5,228 nucleotides of DNA from the NCBI GenBank assembly GCA_964547415.1, contig CAZJNX010000281.1:1-5228 (forward strand). Direction: 5' to 3'. This DNA comes from CAZJNX01 sp964547415 (GTDB taxonomy: Bacteria > Pseudomonadota > Alphaproteobacteria > Rhizobiales > Amorphaceae). Positions 1-5,228 of this stretch are shown piece after piece (positions within the stretch are counted from its first letter, which is position 1; every line of letters starts with the position of its first letter). The position numbers and the translations under genes are program-made. Below the pieces are notes generated by a model. That model ran no database searches. It saw nothing but the letters and a program-made list of their open reading frames with translations, and was not told the DNA's origin.

Positions 1-584
<584 letters not shown>

Positions 585-591
585 GCGCCGG

Positions 592-623
592 CCGGGGCGG
601 GACCCGTCGACGGCAAGCCCCGG
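592..623 (+). terminator. GC-rich hairpin just after ureC, possible weak terminator
   Basis: A perfect 7-bp inverted repeat, CCGGGGC (592-598) and GCCCCGG (617-623), begins 7 bases after the ureC stop codon. Its 18-base loop contains a second palindrome, CCGTCGACGG (604-613). No T tract follows, so this is not a canonical intrinsic terminator. In DNA this G+C-rich such repeats arise easily by chance. It could be a stem-loop at the mRNA end or mean nothing. Confidence 0.25.
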
Positions 624-800
624 GCAAGGCGAGGGTGGCAAGAGGGTCGGTGGGGGCGGTCCGGGCCGTCTCCCGCCGTGGCCGGTCATGCCGGCCGCAC
701 GGTCGTGGCGGGGCGAGGAAGGATGGCGTTTCAGGGGTTTTCGGGCCGGTTCCGGTGGCGCCCGCGCGCGGTCCTGCGCTCGCGGGCACGCGGGCGGGGG

Positions 801-2153
801 ATGAGGGACGCAATCGGGGTCGCAGGGCCAAGGCGCCGCTGGGTGGCAGCTGGCCGCGGAAGGCCGGCGCGCCGGGTGGGAGTGGCCCTCCTCGCCTGTC
901 TCGCGGCCTGGCCCTTCACGGCTCCAGCCGACGCCACGCCGCGGGAGGTGGAGCGGGTCACGATCGGCAACTGGCAGGGCAATGCCTACGTCGATCCGCA
1001 GTCCGGGCGCTTCACCCATTGCGCGGTCACCGTCAGCTACGTGAACGGTGTCTTCCTCAGCCTGACGGTGGACGCCTCCATGAACTTCCGCATGGCGCTC
1101 CTGTCCCGGTCCTGGCGGCTGGAGCCGGGCGCCACCTACCCCCTGTCCCTCTGGCTCGACCGGCAGCGCCCCCTGTCCTACACCGCAACGGCGAGCACCA
1201 CGAACCAGGTCCGCGTCGACCTGTCGGACTCGGACTGGCTCTTCCAGCGGTTCCGTCGCGCCTACGTCCTCTACGTCCAGACGGTCGGCACCCGGTTCGA
1301 CTTCAGCCTGCGTGGCTCGTCCCGGGCACTGCGCTGGCTGCGCGGCTGCGCCCAGACGAACCGGGGCAGGCTCCTCGCCTCCGGCAACCCGTTCGCCGCC
1401 GACCCGAACCCGTTCGCCGCGGGCGGGGCGACCGGTGCCTCGTCCGGCGCACCGCCCGCCGGTGGCCGCTCCCCGCGGGCGGGAACCGGCGGGGCCGGCG
1501 GCAACGCCTCCATCGGGATCGACCTGTCGCGCGCCGCGCCAGCGCCCGCGCCCGCGCCCGAAGCCGCCGCTTCGGCGCCCCCGCCGGATGCCCCGTCACC
1601 CTCCAATGCTCCGTCTGCCGCTGCGGCGACCGCCCCTGGGCCCGACGCCGAAGGCGCCGTCGATACCGCCCTGTTCGAGCGGGACGCTGCGATCTTCCTC
1701 GCCAACATCCTTTCCGCTGGCGCGGCAGGCCCATTCGAGATGTTCGTGGGCGACGGCCCGGCCTACGCCATCGGCTGGCTCGACGGCGGGGGCAACGGCC
1801 GCCTGTCCCTCGCCGACCCTGCCGAGGCCGCGGACCCGGCCGGCCTGCGCCGTCGCCTCGTCGCCGGGGCGGCCGCCCGTTGCGACGGCAGCTTCGGCTC
1901 CGAGGCCCTGTCGCCCGAGAGCCTCCACACGATGGCGGCGGTCACCACCTGCACCCGGGCGAACGGAACCGGCGATGCCACGGCCCACATGGTGGTCACC
2001 CACGGATCCATCGGCGTGACGCTCGAGATCGTCGGCGAGGACGCGGCGCACGCACGCGAACGGGCTCTCGCCTTGTCGTCCGCCGTCCCCGCCGCCATTG
2101 CGGCCCTCGCAGGGCCGGACCCGGCCGCGCTGCCGGCAGACGGCGCCGACTGA
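801..2153 (+). CDS. Hypothetical secreted protein with two domains and a Pro/Ala-rich linker
   Basis: I do not recognise this family. With ATG at 801 the product has 450 residues. Residues 1-45 look like a Sec signal peptide: an Arg-rich start, a hydrophobic run VGVALLACLAAW, and a likely cleavage after APADA. Residues 46-185 form a first domain rich in beta-type sequence with NWQGNAY, GRFTHCAV (Cys74), SWRLEPGATYPLSLWLDRQ and RGCAQ (Cys183). Residues 190-285 are a low-complexity linker containing two NPFAA units and an alternating Pro-Ala run. Residues 290-450 form a second domain with FEMFVGDGPAYAIGWLDGG, Cys361 and Cys384, ending in acidic ADGAD. The paired cysteines would suit disulfides in the periplasm. 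The start is uncertain: GTG 678, ATG 723 (GAGGA at 715-719, only 3 bases before it) and GTG 876 are alternatives. ATG 801 was chosen because it gives a reasonable signal peptide, although its upstream GGGCGGGGG is a poor ribosome site. Codon use becomes clearly gene-like from about 880. It is convergent with ampH. Confidence 0.78.
   Translation: MRDAIGVAGPRRRWVAAGRGRPARRVGVALLACLAAWPFTAPADATPREVERVTIGNWQGNAYVDPQSGRFTHCAVTVSYVNGVFLSLTVDASMNFRMALLSRSWRLEPGATYPLSLWLDRQRPLSYTATASTTNQVRVDLSDSDWLFQRFRRAYVLYVQTVGTRFDFSLRGSSRALRWLRGCAQTNRGRLLASGNPFAADPNPFAAGGATGASSGAPPAGGRSPRAGTGGAGGNASIGIDLSRAAPAPAPAPEAAASAPPPDAPSPSNAPSAAAATAPGPDAEGAVDTALFERDAAIFLANILSAGAAGPFEMFVGDGPAYAIGWLDGGGNGRLSLADPAEAADPAGLRRRLVAGAAARCDGSFGSEALSPESLHTMAAVTTCTRANGTGDATAHMVVTHGSIGVTLEIVGEDAAHARERALALSSAVPAAIAALAGPDPAALPADGAD
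1386..1420 (+). repeat. Direct repeat encoding NPFAA twice
   Basis: The 14-mer AACCCGTTCGCCGC occurs exactly at 1386-1399 and again at 1407-1420, a period of 21 bases, in frame. It encodes two copies of NPFAA at the start of the linker of the secreted protein. A second short tandem follows at 1542-1559, three GCGCCC units that encode part of an alternating Ala-Pro run. Both look like slippage-type expansions of a flexible linker and not like regulatory sites. Confidence 0.7.
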
Positions 2154-2174
2154 ACGGCACGCCAAACGGCGACG

Positions 2175-2187
2175 CTCCCGTCGGGAG
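2175..2187 (+). terminator. Short hairpin after the secreted-protein gene, weak
   Basis: CTCCC (2175-2179) and GGGAG (2183-2187) form a perfect 5-bp stem with a 3-base GTC loop, 21 bases after the TGA of the upstream gene. The position suits an mRNA 3' end. No T tract follows (the next bases are AGGGCGCAGG), so intrinsic termination is doubtful. Confidence 0.25.
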
Positions 2188-2734
2188 AGGGCGCAGGGGT
2201 GCCGGCATCATCGCGACGTCACACCGAGACCGGCTCGCGCGCGGCCGCGGACCGATCGATCCGTCGAGGCCGGGACCGTTGGGCGCCGGACCGGCAACCG
2301 GGCGGGGAATCCCGCTGCGTCGCGGCGGAAGCAGCCGTCGACGAGCTGATGATCCGGCCGCGCGGCCTCCCGGGCCACGCCTCCTCGCGGGACCGACGGG
2401 CACGCCGCGACAGGCTGGGGCCGCGCCAGGCCTTCGCGCAGCGACCGGTTGCTCCTGTCGGCTACGCGAAAACGAAATCGGAAGAGGGTTGCGCCTGCCT
2501 CGGCGGTCGAAAGCCGGGGCCGTCCGCGGTCGCGACCGCCGCCGGCGGACATGCCGGTGCATCGCGGGTGGGAGGACATCAAGCCGGACGCCCCGCATCG
2601 GCGCCCCGCGCGCTGCTCACCGCACCACTTTCCGGGACACGATCGGACGCCCCGGAGCCCGGCGGACCTTCCTTCCGTCTGCTGCATGTCGCCGGCGGAG
2701 GGCTTGCGCGCGCGGCAAGCACGACGCGGGAAAG

Positions 2735-2767
2735 CCGCCGGGACGGGGCAGGATCGGGCGGTTTTTT
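2735..2767 (+). terminator. Possible rho-independent terminator with T6 tract, plus strand
   Basis: CCGCC (2735-2739) pairs with GGCGG (2757-2761) across a 17-base loop and is followed at once by TTTTTT (2762-2767), the longest T run in the gene-less region. A perfect 6-bp hairpin (GCTTGC/GCAAGC, 2702-2720) lies just upstream. The order stem then T tract fits plus-strand transcription coming from the secreted-protein gene, although about 600 bases after its stop. The stem is short and the loop long, so the assignment is weak. Read on the minus strand, the same site gives an A tract and would not terminate ampH. Confidence 0.3.
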
Positions 2768-2809
2768 CCGGCCGTACGGCGCGCGCGGTGCCGTCGGCGG
2801 ACCACCCTG

Positions 2810-3940
2810 TCAGCGGCCGGCGAGCCCGGTCACGAGGTCGTTGACGACGCGGCCGATCTCCGCCCCGGCCGTGAAATCGAACTCGTTGATGGCGATGAAG
2901 CCGCCCACGTCGTGGCCCGGAGCGAACGCCATGTAGGAGAAGATGCCGCCGTGGCCGCCGCTCTTCTGAAGGATGGTCGGCCGATCGCCCTCGCGCACCA
3001 TCACCACCCAGCCGAGGGACATGAAGTCCATCCTCCCCTCGAGGTCGAGCCCGGACACCACCCGCAGCGTGTCCCGCGGCACGTATGGCGCCTGGGACAG
3101 GAGGCGGAACTCCGCGTGTTCGCCCGACGCCCGGTCGAGGTGAAAGGCGATGTACCGCAGGATGTCGTTTGCGGTGGAGTAGAGGCCGCCCGCGCCGTGG
3201 ATCCCGTCGGGGGTGACCGTGTCCTCCATGGGCGAGCCGTCGATGAAGTGGCCCTGCATGATGCGGTCCGCGTCCGCCTCGGCTGGCGCGAAGGTGGTGT
3301 CCGTCATGCCCGCGGGCTCGAAGATGCGTTCGCGGAAGAGGTCCTCGAGCGGCTTGCCGGTGGCGGCCGAAAGGGCGGAGCCGAGGAGGTTGAAGCCGAA
3401 GTTGGAGTAGAGCGCCCCTGTCCCCGGCGTGAACAGGAGCGGGTCGGCGGCCAGCGCGGCCACCATCGCCGCCCGGTTTTCCTCGGCCGTCTTGTCCTCG
3501 CTCGTCCCGGCCGCCTCCCGCGGCAGGCCGCTCGTGTGGGTGGCGAGGTGGAGAAGGCGCATGGGCTGGCCGTCCCGCGCGGGAAGGGTCACGTCCCACC
3601 CGAGGTGGTCGGCGAGCGGGTCGGTGAACCCGACCGTCCCGTCGATGACGAGGGCGGCGAGGGTGCCGCCGGTGAAGGTCTTGGTGAGCGAGCCGATACG
3701 CATCAGGGTGTCGCCATCGGGCGCCGTCCCGCCGCCGTCGCGAATCTCGCCGATGCCGAAGACGGCCGTCTCCCCGTCCCGGTAGGCCCCGATGACGAGG
3801 GCCGGCACGCCGGCGCTGTAGTAGGTGAAGGTGCCGACCGTCTCGACCATCTCCCGCAGGAGCGGGTCCTCGGCCGACGCGGCGGGCGGCATCGAAAGCA
3901 AGGCCGCGGCGAGGGCGGGAAGGGCGAGGCGCTTCGGCAT
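2810..3940 (-). CDS. ampH: AmpH-like serine hydrolase (D-alanyl-D-alanine carboxypeptidase/endopeptidase)
   Basis: This is a 376-residue member of the class C beta-lactamase / low-molecular-mass penicillin-binding protein fold (Beta-lactamase family, PF00144). Residues 1-23 are a signal peptide ending PPAASA before EDP, so the enzyme acts in the periplasm. Motifs seen are the nucleophile box SLTK (Ser84, Lys87) in RIGSLTK, the LATHTSGLPRE signature at 132-142, the second motif YSN (Tyr178-Asn180), and the third box KSGGHGG (326-332). From memory, the E. coli AmpH protein (385 residues) matches in order and spacing: the HTS-LPRE block, YSN-F-LL, ASGKP-LF, GMTDTTF, GGLYSTANDI, LGWVVM and the QKSGG region followed by SYMAFAP. 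AmpH of E. coli is a peptidoglycan DD-carboxypeptidase/endopeptidase. A plain esterase or other beta-lactamase-like hydrolase is the main alternative. The gene is monocistronic here, convergent with the secreted-protein gene and divergent from the IS5 remnant. The ribosome site is weak (GAAGAGAG, 6 to 13 bases before the ATG). Confidence 0.85.
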   Translation of the reverse strand: MPKRLALPALAAALLSMPPAASAEDPLLREMVETVGTFTYYSAGVPALVIGAYRDGETAVFGIGEIRDGGGTAPDGDTLMRIGSLTKTFTGGTLAALVIDGTVGFTDPLADHLGWDVTLPARDGQPMRLLHLATHTSGLPREAAGTSEDKTAEENRAAMVAALAADPLLFTPGTGALYSNFGFNLLGSALSAATGKPLEDLFRERIFEPAGMTDTTFAPAEADADRIMQGHFIDGSPMEDTVTPDGIHGAGGLYSTANDILRYIAFHLDRASGEHAEFRLLSQAPYVPRDTLRVVSGLDLEGRMDFMSLGWVVMVREGDRPTILQKSGGHGGIFSYMAFAPGHDVGGFIAINEFDFTAGAEIGRVVNDLVTGLAGR

Positions 3941-4004
3941 CTGTTCTCTCTTCGGCCATGGACTCCGTGCTGCCGAGGTTAGGGCCTTCGACCGGCGCGC
4001 GCCA

Positions 4005-4016
4005 CACGATATCGTG
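4005..4016. promoter_or_regulatory. 12-bp perfect palindrome upstream of ampH
   Basis: CACGATATCGTG is a perfect inverted repeat centred about 70 bases upstream of the ampH ATG, a reasonable place for an operator. A second, shorter palindrome, GGCGCGCGCC (3994-4003), adjoins it. I see no convincing -35/-10 pair on the minus strand between 3941 and 4060. Regulation by a dimeric repressor or activator is inference only. The site could also belong to the IS5 remnant, whose exact left end I cannot place. Confidence 0.3.
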
Positions 4017-4039
4017 GCCGCCGTCCTCGTTCCTCATTG

Positions 4040-4612
4040 CGGCGGGTCGGAAGGTCCGGAAAGGAGCTGAACGCCTCGAAAAACCCTGGCGGATCGGATT
4101 TCGTCGGATCGGTTGGCGCCGCTCAGCGGTCTCGGGGACCAGCTCGAGGTGTTCGCGAAGGTCGTCGATTTCGAGATGTTTCGGGCCGAGCCTGAAGCGG
4201 CGCTCGACTATCGCGACCGGGCGAGGGGCGGTCGGCCGCCGTTCGATGCCGTCATGATGTTCAAGATCCTGGTCATCCAGGCGGCGAACAACCTGTCGGA
4301 CGACCGCGCCGAGTTCCTGATCAACGACCGCCTGTCGTTCATGCGCTTTCTCGGGCTCGGCCTTGCCGACAAGGCGCCCGACGCGAAGACGATCTGGATG
4401 GCCCACGAACGGCTGACGAAGGCCAGCGCGATCGACGCCCTGTTCGCCCGTTTCGACAGGGCGGTGCGCGAAGCCGGATACATCCCGATGTCCGGCCAGA
4501 TCCTGGACGCCAGTCTCGTCCCGGTCCGAAGCAGCGCAACACCGAGGCCGAGAAGGCCGAGAGCGAGGCGGGCCGGGTTCCGGCCGAGTGGGTCTCGCAG
4601 CCGGCGAAGCTG
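4040..4612 (+). mobile_element. IS5-family insertion sequence, 5' remnant
   Basis: The extent is set by the transposase remnant plus a short leader. The right edge at about 4612 is where the transposase similarity stops abruptly after QPAKL. The left edge is only an estimate, because IS5-family ends usually lie a few tens of bases before the transposase start. No matching right inverted repeat is in the window, so the left repeat cannot be confirmed. The element appears to have been cut by a later insertion or deletion. Confidence 0.6.
4060..4066 (+). promoter_or_regulatory. Ribosome binding site of the IS5 transposase remnant
   Basis: AAAGGAG is a near-ideal Shine-Dalgarno sequence and the best one in the window. 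It is followed after CTGA by ACG at 4071, which opens the frame encoding the transposase N-terminus. The upstream in-frame stop at 4068-4070 (TGA) rules out a start further left in this frame. The placement argues that 4071 was originally an ATG and later mutated to ACG. Confidence 0.6.
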
Positions 4613-4633
4613 GACACCTCCGAAAACGATTGA
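4071..4633 (+). pseudogene. IS5-family transposase, degenerate and truncated
   Basis: This is the N-terminal part of a DDE transposase of the IS5 family. The frame reads PRKTLADRISSDRL from 4074, then LGDQLEVFAKVVDFEMFR, GGRPPFDAVMMFKILV, NNLSDDRAEFLINDRLSFMR, LGLADKAPDAKTIWM and MSGQILDASLVP, all typical of this family. Three lesions are visible. The codon expected to be the start (4071-4073, four bases after the strong ribosome site AAAGGAG at 4060-4066) is ACG; the next usable start is TTG at 4113. One base is missing near 4524-4526: before it the frame reads SLVPV, and after it the family sequence continues one frame over as PKQRNTEAEKAESEAG up to QPAKL. Similarity then ends at about 4612, and the shifted frame stops at TGA 4631-4633. 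Only the first catalytic Asp region (LDAS) remains, so the protein cannot transpose. The more distal two thirds, with the other acidic residues, is absent from the window. Confidence 0.85.
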
Positions 4634-4726
4634 TCTCGTGCCGCCGAGGGTGCTTAGCGGCATCGTTTGATTGCGGAGGCGGTTCCTGGGGCGGCTCATC
4701 CGGGCGAGGATGGGCCAGCGGGCCGG
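4613..4726. other. 114-base segment between two IS remnants, origin unclear
   Basis: This segment separates the truncated IS5 transposase from the presumed left end of the IS3-family element. No gene is apparent. It contains TGCCGC (4639-4644) and GCGGCA (4657-4662), a perfect 6-bp inverted repeat with a 12-base loop. Its left boundary reads TGGACACCTCC (from 4611) and an inner point reads GGGGCGGCTCA (4688-4698). These begin with TG and end with CA, as IS3-family termini do, so it may be a deletion remnant of another element. That reading is tentative. Confidence 0.35.
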
Positions 4727-4772
4727 TGAACTGGCCCCCGTTTTGAGCGGACACCCGGCATGAGCAGGGAGG

Positions 4773-4790
4773 CTTGAGGATATCCTCGAG
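4773..4790. promoter_or_regulatory. Near-perfect palindrome before the IS2-group OrfA start
   Basis: The core GAGGATATCCTC (4776-4787) is a perfect 12-bp palindrome. With flanks it becomes CTTGAGGATATCCTCGAG, 18 bp with one mismatched pair, ending 9 bases before the OrfA ATG. In the IS2 system OrfA is known to repress its own promoter near the left end, so an operator in this place would make sense. That is analogy, not evidence from this sequence. It may alternatively occlude translation initiation. Confidence 0.35.
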
Positions 4791-4799
4791 CACAGGCTG

Positions 4800-5171
4800 A
4801 TGTCGCAGAGCGACCGGAGGATCGAGGTGATCACCGGGGCGGCGCGCCGTCGGCGGTGGTCGGCGGAGGAGAAGGTGCGGATCGTCGAGGAGACGCTCGC
4901 CCCTCGCGAGACGATCTCGTCGGTCGCCCGCCGCAATGGCGTCGCGCCGGACCTCCTGCATCGTTGGCGACGGCTGATGTCGGAGGGAGGCGCGACGGCG
5001 GTGCAGGCGGACGACGGGGTGACCGGGAACGGCGAGGTGCGCCGCCTCGAGGAGCGAATCCGGGAGCTGGAGCGCCAGCTCGGCCGCAAGACACTCGAGG
5101 TCGAGATCCTGAAGGAGGCGCTCGCCAGGTCACAGGCAAAAAACCGTTCTTGCTCGCGAGATCGCCGCTGA
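4800..5171 (+). CDS. IS3-family (IS2-group) transposase OrfA
   Basis: OrfA is the DNA-binding half of an IS3-family transposase and is normally joined to the OrfB catalytic half by frameshifting. The 123 residues show a basic N-terminus (RRRRWSAEEKVRIVEE), a helix-turn-helix of the HTH_Tnp_1 type at about residues 37-58 (ISSVARRNGVAPDLLHRWRR), and a leucine-zipper-like coiled coil at 79-110 with the family signature LGRKTLEVEILKEAL. The architecture resembles IS2 OrfA (RRRR...EEK.. IV, SLVAR.HGV, LLGKKT...LLKEA) more than IS66 TnpA, which shares only the helix-turn-helix part. The start is ATG 4800, since an in-frame stop at 4761 lies just upstream. Its ribosome site is weak. Near the end the frame crosses A-AAA-AAC (5138-5144), a canonical -1 slippery heptamer in the correct phase. 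The last residues (NRSCSRDRR) look unlike the family, suggesting that the end is set by a frame change. Confidence 0.88.
   Translation: MSQSDRRIEVITGAARRRRWSAEEKVRIVEETLAPRETISSVARRNGVAPDLLHRWRRLMSEGGATAVQADDGVTGNGEVRRLEERIRELERQLGRKTLEVEILKEALARSQAKNRSCSRDRR
5138..5144 (+). promoter_or_regulatory. Slippery heptamer A-AAA-AAC in OrfA frame
   Basis: The seven bases fall as gcA AAA AAC in the OrfA frame, the X-XXY-YYZ phase needed for programmed -1 ribosomal frameshifting, as used by IS3-family elements (most often A-AAA-AAG). The A6 run could also promote polymerase slippage. A -1 shift would read KKPFLLARSPLTDG without a stop up to the window edge, but it would not enter the frame holding the OrfB-like peptide at 5190. 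Confidence 0.5.
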
Positions 5172-5189
5172 CGGACGGTTCTTGGGTAG

Positions 5190-5228
5190 AAGACGGTGGC
5201 CGACGTTCTTGGTGTTTCCCGGTCGAAC
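5190..5228 (+). pseudogene. Start of IS3-family OrfB (integrase half), frame apparently disrupted, cut by window edge
   Basis: The last 13 codons read KTVADVLGVSRSN, a well-conserved N-terminal peptide of OrfB proteins in IS2-group elements of alphaproteobacteria (often seen as FPMKTVADVLGVSRSN). It lies in the same frame as OrfA but is separated from it by TGA 5169-5171 and TAG 5187-5189. The bases between read KTVLAREIAADGRF in a third frame (5143-5181), which looks like the natural lead-in to this peptide. The linker therefore seems to carry a small indel between 5182 and 5189. The integrase catalytic domain would lie beyond the window, so whether OrfB is otherwise intact is unknown. Calling it broken is inference from these few codons. 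Confidence 0.5.

Larger units (their letters stand above)
2154..2809. other. 656-base stretch without a supportable gene between convergent genes
   Basis: No frame here gives a protein I can recognise. The open frames translate into Arg/Pro/Ala/Gly-rich strings with no domain or motif, as expected for random G+C-rich DNA. Small structures seen are: CTCCC-GTC-GGGAG at 2175-2187, just after the upstream stop; GCTTGC-7-GCAAGC at 2702-2720; a T6 run at 2762-2767; and ACGGC-9-GCCGT at 2776-2794. The region is the shared 3' side of the secreted-protein gene and ampH, so terminators for both would be expected inside it. The length is large for a convergent gap and could hide an eroded gene or an unannotated RNA, but nothing in the sequence shows either. 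Confidence 0.6.
4727..5228 (+). mobile_element. IS3-family (IS2 group) insertion sequence, left part, continues past window
   Basis: The element is recognised by its OrfA (4800-5171) and the first codons of OrfB at the window end. The proposed left terminus is TGAACTGGCCCCCG at 4727-4740, which starts with TG and is pyrimidine-rich, as IS3-family left ends are, and lies 73 bases before the OrfA start. The right end lies beyond the window, so the inverted repeat and target duplication cannot be checked. The bases GGGCCAG (4712-4718) and CTGGCCC (4731-4737) form an inverted repeat across the proposed boundary, probably by chance. Confidence 0.65.

Noticed and set aside
897..899. Possible lipoprotein cysteine (LLAC) in the signal peptide of the secreted protein
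   Set aside because: The hydrophobic run before the Cys is only about seven residues and the -2 residue is Leu. Continuing to cleavage after APADA gives a better Sec signal, so lipidation is not claimed.
1596..2165. A 189-codon minus-strand frame antisense to the secreted-protein gene
   Set aside because: It is a shadow of the plus-strand coding frame. It is Gly/Arg/Val-rich without family features, while the plus frame has a signal peptide and ordered domains.
2440..2530. Possible tRNA or structured RNA in the AT-richer patch around 2465-2490
   Set aside because: No cloverleaf, GGTTCGA-type T-arm or acceptor stem could be assembled.
2199..2936. A 245-codon plus-strand frame covering most of the gene-less interval and the end of ampH
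   Set aside because: It shows no recognisable motif, has Arg/Ala/Gly/Pro-biased composition, no clear ribosome site, and overlaps the ampH 3' end by over 120 bases.
4005..4787. GATATC core shared by the palindromes at 4005-4016 and 4776-4787, as a common operator
   Set aside because: The flanks differ completely (CAC/GTG against GAG/CTC), and a six-base shared palindromic core is not enough to propose a single regulator.
2208..4961. A 917-codon open frame on the minus strand
   Set aside because: It runs out of frame through ampH and antisense to both transposases, and the product is low-complexity and Arg-rich. The recognised genes explain the same DNA better.
4800..5171. Assignment of the transposase to IS66 (TnpA)
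   Set aside because: The helix-turn-helix part is similar, but the coiled coil with LGRKTLEVEILKEAL, the slippery A6 run and the following OrfB-type peptide point to the IS3 family, IS2 group.

Overview
The window is G+C-rich (roughly 70% by eye). Its protein types fit a free-living alphaproteobacterium, probably Hyphomicrobiales or a relative: a urease alpha subunit, an AmpH-type penicillin-interacting hydrolase, and IS5- and IS3-family transposases with alphaproteobacterial-looking sequences. This placement rests on composition and protein resemblance only, because no rRNA or other phylogenetic marker is present.

Layout: (1) 1-584, plus strand, is the C-terminal third of ureC, cut by the left window edge. 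(2) About 801-2153, plus strand, is an unrecognised secreted protein with two Cys-containing domains joined by a Pro/Ala/Gly-rich linker. It occupies the place where a urease accessory gene such as ureE is often found. (3) 2154-2809 is a 656-base stretch with no supportable gene, lying between two convergent genes and holding only weak hairpins. (4) 2810-3940, minus strand, is an intact serine hydrolase with a signal peptide that closely resembles AmpH. (5) 3941-5228 is a short upstream region of ampH followed by insertion-sequence debris. The debris consists of an IS5-family transposase that has lost its start codon, carries a frameshift and is truncated; a 114-base segment of unclear origin; and the left part of an IS3-family (IS2-group) element with an intact OrfA and the first codons of OrfB.

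The genes do not form one pathway. ureC belongs to cytoplasmic urea hydrolysis, the middle gene encodes a probable envelope protein of unknown role, and AmpH acts on peptidoglycan in the periplasm. The right-hand quarter is a site of repeated IS insertion and decay, which may have broken synteny upstream of ampH. I see no convincing new biological system. The points most worth a second look are the reading-frame arrangement at the IS2-group OrfA/OrfB junction and the unknown two-domain secreted protein.
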